From: Nitrospira sp.
Lineage (GTDB): Bacteria; Nitrospirota; Nitrospiria; Nitrospirales; Nitrospiraceae
Direction: 5' to 3'
DNA: 64,000 nt
Assembly (NCBI GenBank): GCA_016873435.1
Contig: VGXF01000009.1
Span: 1 to 64,000, forward strand
The notes under the pieces are model-generated. The model did not search any database, had not been told where the DNA came from, and saw nothing but the letters and a program-made list of their open reading frames with translations. The position numbers and the translations under genes were made by a program. Position 1 is the stretch's first letter. Every line of letters begins with the position of its first letter. Positions 24,865 to 32,413 of this stretch are shown piece after piece.

Positions 24865-26148
24865 CTATGCGTGTCCCGCAGTTTCAAGTCCGCGGCGCTC
24901 GTCCACCTGAGCAAAAATTGCCAAGCCGATTAGCAAGAACAGCGCCATCGCGAGCACCGCCCAGCGCTGACTGCCAGTCCTCGCCGCTACTTCGCCGTAG
25001 ACGATTGGACCAAGGACTGCAGCAAATTTTCCCGTGACGGTGAAGAAGCCGAACAGTTCGCCCTGCTTGCCGACCGGCACGAAGCGTCCGATCAGGGCCC
25101 GGCTGGTCGCCTGATTGGCGCCGAGCACGGCGCCCGCCACGAGGCCAATCGCATAAAATTGGTCCCGCGTCTGCACGGCTGCCGCCGCCGCAACCACCGC
25201 GATCCAGATCACTAGCGTGACGCTGATCGTGCGTGCAGATCCAATACGATCGGCCAGTTGACCGAATCCCACCGAACCCAGTCCTGCTGCAATCTGCGTG
25301 ATAAGAAAGTAGATAATCAGATCGCCCGGAGCAAAGTCCAGGACTTTATTGGCGAAAATCGCAGAGGCGACGATCACCGTGCTGATCGCATCCGTGTAGA
25401 TCAAATAAGCGATGAGAAATCTCGAGAGGTCACGAAACTGCGAGAGGCCCCTAGCCGTTTCAGTCAGCCGGCCAAAGGTATCGCGCCAAGCCGAGGCGCC
25501 GCTCGACAGGTGCGGAACGGCGCGCTCTCGCAGCCAGAGGAGCGTCGGCAGCGACGTCACGAGAAAGAACCCCGCGGTCAGCGCGAAGCTCGTCCGATAC
25601 AACGCGAGATTCTCCTCAGCGAATCCGCCGACAATGAACGGGTAGGCCAGTGCGAGCGACAGCAGTCCGCCCACATAGCCAAGCCCCCAGCCGTAACCGG
25701 AGATCCGTCCCATCATGGCCGGTGTCGTGATTTCCACCAGAAAGGCGCTGCAAAAGAGAAAGCCCAGTTCGAAAGCGAGGTTGGCCAGTGCCAACAGCAA
25801 CAGGCCCAGCCACACATCGCCGCGCTCGACAAAAAACAGCAGAGCCGTGCAGACGACGCAGATCAGCGTCGAGAGAATGAGCAGCGGCTTCTTGATTGCC
25901 CGCGCGTCAGCCAGCGCGCCTACTGGAGGGGCGAGCAAGGCCACCGCAAGCATCGAAATCGCATAGCCCCAGAACCAGAGGCGCTCCGCCGTTGCATCGC
26001 CGAGATCCTTGGCAACGACCTGGACGAAATAGACGCTATAAGCGACGGTGATGATAAGCGTGGTGAACGACGAATTGGCAAAATCGTACAGGCACCAGGC
26101 CCAGAGTTCCTTGGGGCCGGCAGGCGGGAGGTCATTCCGGTGATTCAT
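24865..26148 (-). CDS. UMF1/Atg22-type MFS permease
   Basis: The product has 427 residues and 12 membrane helices. The opening WCLYDFANSSFTTLIITV is the signature of the UMF1 (Atg22-like) branch of the MFS; the loop APPVGALADARAIKKPLL and the second-half GQLADRIGS follow MFS rules. Its ATG shares its A with the TAA stop of nagZ, so the two are translated together. NagZ works in peptidoglycan recycling, which needs an inner-membrane muropeptide importer such as AmpG, so this permease may carry a cell-wall sugar or muropeptide. That is an inference from the coupling; the family is otherwise poorly characterised in bacteria. Confidence 0.85.
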   Translation of the reverse strand: MNHRNDLPPAGPKELWAWCLYDFANSSFTTLIITVAYSVYFVQVVAKDLGDATAERLWFWGYAISMLAVALLAPPVGALADARAIKKPLLILSTLICVVCTALLFFVERGDVWLGLLLLALANLAFELGFLFCSAFLVEITTPAMMGRISGYGWGLGYVGGLLSLALAYPFIVGGFAEENLALYRTSFALTAGFFLVTSLPTLLWLRERAVPHLSSGASAWRDTFGRLTETARGLSQFRDLSRFLIAYLIYTDAISTVIVASAIFANKVLDFAPGDLIIYFLITQIAAGLGSVGFGQLADRIGSARTISVTLVIWIAVVAAAAAVQTRDQFYAIGLVAGAVLGANQATSRALIGRFVPVGKQGELFGFFTVTGKFAAVLGPIVYGEVAARTGSQRWAVLAMALFLLIGLAIFAQVDERRGLETAGHA

Positions 26149-27248
26149 TAGGCCTGCGCTCTGGAGAGCCGGGCGTGCGTACGCGTGATCGTATCAAGCA
26201 GCAACTGGTGGGTGCGGCAGCCGACGATGAGCTGCGCGATGCCGGGATCGGCCGGCACGTGAGAGCGCAGGAAACGCCGTTTCACCGCGCCGATCCGCTG
26301 AACGGATGCCGCGAGCCGCTCGTGTGTGATGGTGCCGGTCTCAACGGCGGCGTGGACGGCTTCCATCGCGGACACGGCTTTGGTGCGATCCTGGCAGACC
26401 AATAATAAATCCGCACCGGCCAGGATCGCCTGGACCGCGGCTTTGCCGACGTCCTGGTGGTCGCTGATTGCATGCATTTCCAGATCATCGCTCACGATGA
26501 CACCCGCGAAGCCCAGTTGTTCACGGAGCAGGCTGGTGAGGATCGTCGGAGAGAGCGTCGCCGGGCGGTGCGCATCCAACGCCGGATAGACCACGTGCGC
26601 CGTCATGATCGTCGTGAGGCCGTTGAGGATCGCGTACTGAAACGGGACCAGCTCGCGCGCGCGCAGCCCCTCCAGCGACGTTTCGACGACCGGCAGCTCC
26701 TTGTGCGAGTCCTTGCTGGTGTCGCCATGGCCTGGGAAATGCTTGCCGCAGGCGACGACGCCCTTGCCCTGCAGACCGCGCACGGCTGCTACGCCCAGTT
26801 CAGCCACCGCCTCCGGATCGGTCCCGTAGGCGCGGTCGCCGATGATCGGATTGTCCGGGTTGCTGTGGATGTCTAGTACCGGCGACATGTTCATGTTGAT
26901 ACCGACCGCGCGCAACTCAGCGGCCGTCACCGCGGCAGCGGCATAGGCCAGTTCCTCCGAGCGGCAGGCGCCGATGAGGCCACAGGGGGGAAAGATCGTG
27001 AAACCCTTCGGCAGGCGCGAGACGCGGCCGCCTTCCTGGTCGATGGCGATGAGGAGGGGAAAGTGTGGCGAGCGCGCCTGCAGGCCGTTGGTCAGTTCGA
27101 TGATCTGCGGGGCGTGCTCGAGGTTCCGCGAAAAGAGGATCATTCCGCCGGGCTTGTACTGGGCCTGCAGAGCGGCCCATTCCAACGAGACGGATGTCCC
27201 GTCGAAACCGAGCATGAAGAGTTGGCCGACCTGCTCTCGTAAATCCAC
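26148..27248 (-). CDS. nagZ: Beta-N-acetylhexosaminidase NagZ
   Basis: This family 3 glycosidase removes N-acetylglucosamine from 1,6-anhydro-muropeptides in peptidoglycan recycling, normally in the cytoplasm. The product has 366 residues and no signal peptide. The substrate and acid-base motif KHFPGHGDTSKDSH (169-182) is intact, the Asp nucleophile is in VIVSDDLEM, and AIDQEGGRVSRLP (69-80) is the N-terminal family block. The gene is coupled to the UMF1-type permease by a one-base overlap. Products of NagZ can control beta-lactamase regulators in some bacteria, but none is seen here. Confidence 0.94.
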   Translation of the reverse strand: MDLREQVGQLFMLGFDGTSVSLEWAALQAQYKPGGMILFSRNLEHAPQIIELTNGLQARSPHFPLLIAIDQEGGRVSRLPKGFTIFPPCGLIGACRSEELAYAAAAVTAAELRAVGINMNMSPVLDIHSNPDNPIIGDRAYGTDPEAVAELGVAAVRGLQGKGVVACGKHFPGHGDTSKDSHKELPVVETSLEGLRARELVPFQYAILNGLTTIMTAHVVYPALDAHRPATLSPTILTSLLREQLGFAGVIVSDDLEMHAISDHQDVGKAAVQAILAGADLLLVCQDRTKAVSAMEAVHAAVETGTITHERLAASVQRIGAVKRRFLRSHVPADPGIAQLIVGCRTHQLLLDTITRTHARLSRAQA

Positions 27249-27272
27249 GCGCGCCCGATGCAGGGTAAGTGG

Positions 27273-28772
27273 CTACAGACTACGATCGATCAAATATTGA
27301 ATCAGCAACCGCGTCCCGATCCCCGTTGGGCCTTTCGGAATGTACGCCCGCTCGCGCTCGCTCCAGTCGGTGCTGGCAATGTCCAAGTGCACCCAGGAAT
27401 GGTTGCCGATGAATTTGCTCAGGAACAGTGCGGCCGTGATCATACCGCCGCCCCGGCCACCGATGTTGCGCATGTCGGCCACGTCGCTCTTGAGCTGCTC
27501 GAAATAGTCGTCCCATAGCGGCATTTCCCAGACCCGCTCACCGGCTTTGAGCCCGGAGTCCCGCACGGCGCGCTTGAGATCGTCGTCGTTGCCGAACATG
27601 CCGATGGCAAATTGGCCCAGCGCCACGATGCAGGCGCCGGTGAGCGTGGCGATGTCGATGACCACGTCCGGTTTCAGGCGCGCGGCGTAGGACAGGCCGT
27701 CGGCCAGGATCAGCCGACCCTCAGCATCGGTATTCTGCACCTCGATGGTTTTGCCGGAGAGGCTTTTGAGAATGTCGCCGGGCTTGATCGCGCGGCCGCC
27801 TGGCATGTTTTCCGTGGCGGGCAGGATGCCGACAAGATGAATCGGCAGGCGCAGCCGCGCGGCGGCCCGCACGGTGGCCAGCACCTCAGCGCCGCCGGTC
27901 ATGTCTGCCTTCATCTGCTCCATGTTTTCAGCCGGCTTGAGCGAGATGCCGCCCGTGTCGAAGGTGATCGTCTTGCCAACGATCACGACCGGCTTGGTGC
28001 TCCGGCGCGCCCCGTGGTACTCGAGGATGATGAACTTCGGCGGCTCGTGGCTACCGCGTGCGACACCGAGGAAGGCCCCCATGCCCAGCCGCTCCACCTG
28101 CGCGCGCTCCAATACTTTGACCCGCACGCCGCGTTCATGGCCGATCGTCTTGGCTTCCAGCGCGACGCGCGACGGCGTCATAACGTTTGAGGGATGGTTG
28201 CAGAGATCGCGTACGAACATCGCCGCCTCGGCGGTGGCTGTTCCGCGCCGCGCGCCTTCCTTGAGATCGGCCAGTTGCCGGGTGTTGGTGGCGAGCAGCG
28301 TCAGACGCGCCACCTGCTTGTCGACGGCGTTCTTCTCGCTCAGGTACTCCGTGAACTGGTAAGTGCCGAGGATCGCGCCCTCGACAAGCGCCTGGGCCAG
28401 CTCGATGGTGGTCGTCTTTGACAGGTCCTCGCCGTGCAGGCACGTGACGAACGACGTAGCGCCGGTCTGCCGCACGCGCTTGACCGCGGTGCCCATGGCC
28501 TGCCGGATGTAATCTACCCGCGCGGCCTTCTTTTTGCCGAGCCCGACGAGCAGCACGCGTTTCGCCGGCACCTTGCCCGATGTATGGAGCAGCACCGCCT
28601 GATTCAGCTTACCCTTGAACTCGCCGCTTGTGAGCAGCTTCCGCAGTTGACCGCTGAGGGCACGGTCCACGACGCCGGCTTGGTCGTTCAGGCCATCGCC
28701 GTCGAAATGAGTGAGGACCAATACCTCCGCCGGTTCCCGTTCAATCTTTCCCTGCTTCACCGTAACATTCAT
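27273..28772 (-). CDS. pepA: Leucyl aminopeptidase PepA (M17)
   Basis: This hexameric dinuclear-metal exopeptidase releases N-terminal residues from peptides in the cytoplasm; some homologues also bind DNA as Xer accessory factors. The product has 499 residues, the normal length. Ligands and catalytic residues are in place: Lys267 and Asp272 (GKTITFDTGG), Asp290, Asp349 and Glu351 with Arg353 (NTDAEGRLILADGL). GGAG at the proper distance precedes the ATG at 28772. It lies 24 bases upstream of nagZ on the same strand, so the aminopeptidase, glycosidase and permease could be one transcript dealing with peptide and muropeptide turnover. Confidence 0.95.
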   Translation of the reverse strand: MNVTVKQGKIEREPAEVLVLTHFDGDGLNDQAGVVDRALSGQLRKLLTSGEFKGKLNQAVLLHTSGKVPAKRVLLVGLGKKKAARVDYIRQAMGTAVKRVRQTGATSFVTCLHGEDLSKTTTIELAQALVEGAILGTYQFTEYLSEKNAVDKQVARLTLLATNTRQLADLKEGARRGTATAEAAMFVRDLCNHPSNVMTPSRVALEAKTIGHERGVRVKVLERAQVERLGMGAFLGVARGSHEPPKFIILEYHGARRSTKPVVIVGKTITFDTGGISLKPAENMEQMKADMTGGAEVLATVRAAARLRLPIHLVGILPATENMPGGRAIKPGDILKSLSGKTIEVQNTDAEGRLILADGLSYAARLKPDVVIDIATLTGACIVALGQFAIGMFGNDDDLKRAVRDSGLKAGERVWEMPLWDDYFEQLKSDVADMRNIGGRGGGMITAALFLSKFIGNHSWVHLDIASTDWSERERAYIPKGPTGIGTRLLIQYLIDRSL

Positions 28773-28797
28773 TGAGTCTCCTTCAATAGACGCCTGT

Positions 28798-29433
28798 TCA
28801 CACGCCGCGTGTCTGCGGATCCCAGATCAGTTTGTGCAATTGGAGCTGGACACGTACCGGCAGTTTGTCGGCCAGCACCCATTCGGAGAGCTGGCGTGGG
28901 TCCAGTTCGCCGAACGAGGGACTGAAGAGAACCGGGCAGCGATCGGTCAGCTGGTACCGGCCGACGATCGTTTTGGAAAAGTCGTAATCCACGCGATCCT
29001 TGAGGACGAACTTGATTTCGTCCTTGCCGGCGATACGGTCCAGATTCTGCCAGTCCATCCGGTCCATCATGCCGCTACCGGGGCATTTCACATCCATAAT
29101 AATACGGGCGCGGGCATCCACCGGCGAGATGTCGATGGCGCCGCTGGTTTCGACCAGCACCGCGTAGCCCTCGTCGCAGAGCCGCGCGATCAGCGGGAAC
29201 GCTTCCGCCTGATGCAGCGGCTCGCCGCCCGTCACTTCCACCAAACGGCAGCCGAACAAACGAACCTTCGCGAGGACCTCGTCCAGCGCCATCTCCGTAC
29301 CGCCGTAAAACGTGTATTCGCTGTCGCACCAGGAGCAGCGGAGCGGGCAGCCGGTGAGCCGTACAAAGGCACAGGGCTGCCCGGCAAAGGTTGATTCGCC
29401 CTGGATGCTGTGGAAGATTTCCGTCACGCGCAT
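28798..29433 (-). CDS. queE: 7-carboxy-7-deazaguanine synthase QueE
   Basis: This radical SAM enzyme contracts the ring of 6-carboxytetrahydropterin to 7-carboxy-7-deazaguanine on the way to queuosine. The product has 211 residues from the ATG at 29433; a TTG two codons upstream is possible. The cluster motif CxxxCxxC is Cys29-Cys33-Cys36 (GCPLRCSWCDSEYTF), and EVTGGEPL is the SAM-binding GGE block. The N-terminal VTEIFHSIQGE is typical of QueE. It is 25 bases upstream of pepA. The other queuosine genes are not in the window. Confidence 0.93.
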   Translation of the reverse strand: MRVTEIFHSIQGESTFAGQPCAFVRLTGCPLRCSWCDSEYTFYGGTEMALDEVLAKVRLFGCRLVEVTGGEPLHQAEAFPLIARLCDEGYAVLVETSGAIDISPVDARARIIMDVKCPGSGMMDRMDWQNLDRIAGKDEIKFVLKDRVDYDFSKTIVGRYQLTDRCPVLFSPSFGELDPRQLSEWVLADKLPVRVQLQLHKLIWDPQTRGV

Positions 29434-29551
29434 AAACAATCCAAGTATGAACGATGAGCAATGAAATGTCCGGGGAGGGAAATCAGGCGTTCAAGAACAA
29501 AGACGCCAGTTTCTTCGTTCCTCGTTCTGCCTTCATACTTCATCGGTGGGG

Positions 29552-30250
29552 TCACTCCCATTTCACGACCGGCCAGTGGTATTTGTTTGCGATCGCGTAC
29601 ATACCGCGGATCGGATTGACGACGAGCGGATGGCCCACGGCCAGCAAAATCTCCTCGTCGCCCGGGCTGTCCCCATAGGCATGGCAGTCTTTGAGATTTA
29701 GCCCCTGCGCGTGCGCAAACTCCTCGACCAGTGCACGCTTCCCCGCGCCATAGGGGAGGGGCAGGGTCAAATGGCCCGTGTAGGCGCCAGTCTCGTCCAG
29801 ATCCGGTTGCGCGCAGAAGATGGTTTCCACCCCCAGTGGTTTGGCGAGCGGACGGATCAGAAATTCCGGACAGCCGGTGATGAAGACGACCAGATGCTTG
29901 TTGCGCTGGTGCTCCTCCAGCCGCGCCATTGCGGCTCGGGAGACGAGCGGACGGAGCTCCTGCTGGATGAACGCGTCGGCCAGCGGCTCGATCATTTCCG
30001 GGCGCTTCCCTTCTAGATAGAGTTTGCGTTCGCGTAGCGGATGCAGGGAGATCGTCGGCAGGTGCTGGAGCAGATAGCCCACGCTCTTGAGCATGTCGCC
30101 TAGGCCCACGAGGCCCTGCTTGTAGAGATGACGGAAGAAGCGGACCTCGAGCGCGGGACCGGGAATCAGCGTATTGTCCACGTCGAAAAACGCGCCGATG
30201 CGGCAGGGGGCAGCAGTCGAACCGGAGCCATGGGTGGACGGATTGGACAT
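29552..30250 (-). CDS. HAD-family phosphatase (subfamily IB, SerB-like)
   Basis: The product has 232 residues from the ATG at 30250; a start at 30295 would add 15 residues without family match. The four HAD motifs are visible: motif I FFDVDNTLIPG (nucleophile Asp and acid-base Asp), motif II in VVFITGCPEF, Lys in the GAGKRALVEEF segment, and motif IV in YGDSPGDEEIL. The helical cap between motifs I and II is of the subfamily IB type, as in phosphoserine phosphatases and small lipid- or sugar-phosphate phosphatases. The substrate is unknown. It is upstream of queE on the same strand, 118 bases away, with a heptamer-like repeat in the gap. Confidence 0.85.
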   Translation of the reverse strand: MSNPSTHGSGSTAAPCRIGAFFDVDNTLIPGPALEVRFFRHLYKQGLVGLGDMLKSVGYLLQHLPTISLHPLRERKLYLEGKRPEMIEPLADAFIQQELRPLVSRAAMARLEEHQRNKHLVVFITGCPEFLIRPLAKPLGVETIFCAQPDLDETGAYTGHLTLPLPYGAGKRALVEEFAHAQGLNLKDCHAYGDSPGDEEILLAVGHPLVVNPIRGMYAIANKYHWPVVKWE

Positions 30251-30284
30251 GGTGTCGCGTGGCCGGATTCTAACGAACGATCCG

Positions 30285-30314
30285 TTGAATGACAAGGCAG
30301 GGGGAGGCTATAAT
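30285..30314 (+). promoter_or_regulatory. Sigma-70 promoter for tRNA-Leu(GAG)
   Basis: TTGAAT (30285-30290) and a perfect TATAAT (30309-30314) are separated by 18 bases. The tRNA starts at 30325, so transcription would begin just before the mature 5' end. Confidence 0.6.
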
Positions 30315-30324
30315 CCGCACCAGT

Positions 30325-30408
30325 GCCGAAGTGGTGGAATGGCAGACACGCACGTTTGAGGGGCGTGTGGCGCAAGCCGTGCGGGTTCAAGTCCCGCCTT
30401 CGGCACCA
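30325..30408 (+). tRNA. tRNA-Leu (anticodon GAG)
   Basis: The acceptor stem is GCCGAAG/CTTCGGC with discriminator A and an encoded CCA. The anticodon stem CACGT/GCGTG has one G-T pair and encloses TTGAGGG with GAG (leucine, CUC/CUU). A variable arm TGGCGCAAGCCGT and T-arm GCGGG-TTCAAGT-CCCGC follow. It aligns along its length with tRNA-Leu(GAG) of other bacteria. A recombinase wreck begins 11 bases beyond its 3' end. Confidence 0.95.
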
Positions 30409-30419
30409 ACCCTTTGCCC

Positions 30420-30682
30420 CCCACACGGGGCGCTCCCGGTTTCTTGCCTTCGACTGTGGCCCGCTTTAGCCCGGTCTTCACGCGCTCAACACTAATGGTT
30501 CGCTCGAATTGGGCGAAGACCTTCCTTGATCTCAAAAATCATTTCCCTCAGCGGAGAGGTGGTATCGAGCCCCTGCTGATGGAGGATATCGGGTGAACCT
30601 CTTGGCGTGAATGCCTTTTAAGCAGGTCACAAGATCGAGCAGCGACCGGCCCCGCCTGTCTACTGACTACGCGGCCACAAGT
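30420..30682 (-). pseudogene. Decayed serine recombinase (resolvase/invertase) gene
   Basis: On the minus strand, pieces of a serine recombinase appear in order but in changing frames: SVDRRGRSLLDLVTCLKGIH (about 30665-30606; the family reads LDRLGRSLxDLxxxLxELH), then LHQQGLDTTSPLREMIFEI (about 30585-30528; family GIDTTTPxGRLMFxI), then FAQFERTISVERVKTGLKRA followed by EGKKPGAP (about 30520-30430; family AEFERxLIxERVxAGLxxA). A stop codon precedes the first piece, and at least two frameshifts separate the others. The N-terminal catalytic serine region and the C-terminus are missing. It lies directly next to the 3' end of tRNA-Leu(GAG), a common place for integrated elements, so it is probably the residue of a lost mobile element. 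Confidence 0.82.
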
Positions 30683-30712
30683 TCGAACGTCAACCGCATG
30701 GCCCCCCGCCCG

Positions 30713-31870
30713 TCAGGCGGGCTTCGAGAGCCGTTTCAGCAGCAGGGGAGAGGCCAGGCTTGTGAGCGTAACCGACACGACCACGGCCCCGTATTCCGCC
30801 GTCGAGAAGACGGCCTGCGCGAGACCGGCCCCCGCGAAGATCAGTACGACTTCGCCGCCCGGCACCATGCCGGCCCCCACGATCCACCGGCGGACGCCCG
30901 GTCCCCACGCGCCTAGCCCTGCGGCCAGCTTGCCCGCAATGGCCGCTCCCGTCAGTCCTCCCGCCAGCGCCAGCGACGGCCAGTTTTCTAGCACGAATGG
31001 ATTCAGGCGGCTCAGATCCACGGCCGCGCCGATCAGCACGAAGAACACGGGCACGAAGACGTCGGCTACTGGTTTGATGGCGGTGGTGATCTGCTCGCGG
31101 TGGCCGGTGCGTGCCAGGACGAGGCCGGCGGCAAAGGCGCCGATCAGCGGCGCCAGATGCAGCAGGTGTGCGCCGTAGCCGAGGCCAAGGGCGAAGAGCA
31201 ACGAGGAAATGACCAGACTGCCGCGCGTCTGCATGCGATCTAGCAGGCGGCTGAACCAGTGCGCGTAGTGCACGCCGACGGCGACGGATGCGCCCAGCAG
31301 GAGGCAGGCGAGTCCCGCGGTCTGCGCGACGCCAAGCCACGACACCGAGCCGTGGGCCGCCAGATCGAGCATGACCGACAACAGGATCATTCCCAGAATG
31401 TCGTCCAACACGGCCGCGCCCAGAATGATCGCGCCGTCCACGCTTTTCAACCGCCCTAGGTCGGCCAGGGTGCGGACGGAAATCGCCACACTCGTTGCGG
31501 TCATCGTCGCGCCGAGAAACAGGGCCTGGAAGTGCGGCAGTGCCAGTGCGCGCGCCAGGGCGTAGGTCAATCCGAATGGCACAAACACGCCGACAACGGC
31601 CACGGTGCCAGCCGAGGGGCCGGCCTTGAGGAAGGCTGCGAGGTCCGATTCGAGCCCGACCTCAAAGAGCAGCAGGAGCACGCCGATGTCGCCGAGCAAT
31701 TTGAGCGTCGGTGTTGCCTCCACCCAGCCGAGCAGGCTGCCACCGACGAGCACGCCGGCCAGCAGTTCGCCCAGCACGGCCGGTTGCCCCAGCCGCGCCG
31801 CCAGTTCGCCGAACAGGCGGGCCGAGACATAGACGGCGATCAAATTCAGAAGCAGGGACGGCAGGTCCAT
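30713..31870 (-). CDS. CPA2-family cation:proton antiporter
   Basis: The product has 385 residues from the ATG at 31870, where the first membrane helix starts at once (LPSLLLNLIAVYVSARLFG); the frame opening at 31975 adds 35 residues without signature. About 12 membrane helices follow. Family features: RLGQPAVLGELLAGVLVGGSLLG in helix 1-2, GLESDLAAFL (Glu-Asp region), and AAVLDDILGMILLS with two adjacent Asp residues, the ion-binding pair of CPA2 antiporters. It should exchange Na+ or K+ for H+ across the inner membrane. There is no C-terminal TrkA-N domain, so it is the short form. Confidence 0.88.
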   Translation of the reverse strand: MDLPSLLLNLIAVYVSARLFGELAARLGQPAVLGELLAGVLVGGSLLGWVEATPTLKLLGDIGVLLLLFEVGLESDLAAFLKAGPSAGTVAVVGVFVPFGLTYALARALALPHFQALFLGATMTATSVAISVRTLADLGRLKSVDGAIILGAAVLDDILGMILLSVMLDLAAHGSVSWLGVAQTAGLACLLLGASVAVGVHYAHWFSRLLDRMQTRGSLVISSLLFALGLGYGAHLLHLAPLIGAFAAGLVLARTGHREQITTAIKPVADVFVPVFFVLIGAAVDLSRLNPFVLENWPSLALAGGLTGAAIAGKLAAGLGAWGPGVRRWIVGAGMVPGGEVVLIFAGAGLAQAVFSTAEYGAVVVSVTLTSLASPLLLKRLSKPA

Positions 31871-32005
31871 GGTGCCGGACGATACTGGACCGTTCAGATA
31901 AAAACAACTCTGCTCAAAGGTTCGATGATCCATGCGGAATGTTGAATTGACAGAGAGCCGATCGAAACGGCACACTCCTGCTCCGTCTTCGAAGTAAATT
32001 CAGTC

Positions 32006-32413
32006 ATGAAAAATACTGAAATTCATGCGGTGCTTGGCGCGCTTGCCGTCACGGTCGGCTTCTGGCTGGCGGTGGGCAGTACACCGATCGAAGGGTTGGT
32101 TGCTGTTGCGCTGGCAGTGGCGGGGTTGCTCGTCTGGCAGGGGACGACGCTCGGCCGCCTCTGGGCCTGGGCCTCGCTGCTCGTGGGGCTCGACAGCCTC
32201 GCGTGGCCGATCGTGACGATGGTGCGGATCGGCCGCGTCACCCAGCAGCCAGACGACCAGCAGATGGGGGAAATTCTGGGGGCAGTGGTGACGGGTCTCT
32301 TTGCTGCGGTCTTCTGGATCAGTTTCGCGTGGGGGCTTTTTCGGCGGGTGCAACGGCAGGAGGGCGAGGCGGTTGCTCCGGTTCAGAACAAGCCGGCCCC
32401 AAAGACACGCTAG
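32006..32413 (+). CDS. Small membrane protein of unknown function
   Basis: The product has 135 residues with about four membrane helices (ALAVTVGFWLAVG, VAVALAVAGLLVW, WAWASLLVGLDSLAWPIV, ILGAVVTGLFAAVFWISFAWG) and a charged C-terminal tail. No family is recognised. Its stop codon overlaps the end of priA on the other strand by 4 bases. It is divergent from the antiporter gene 135 bases away; a shared control region is possible. Confidence 0.6.
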   Translation: MKNTEIHAVLGALAVTVGFWLAVGSTPIEGLVAVALAVAGLLVWQGTTLGRLWAWASLLVGLDSLAWPIVTMVRIGRVTQQPDDQQMGEILGAVVTGLFAAVFWISFAWGLFRRVQRQEGEAVAPVQNKPAPKTR

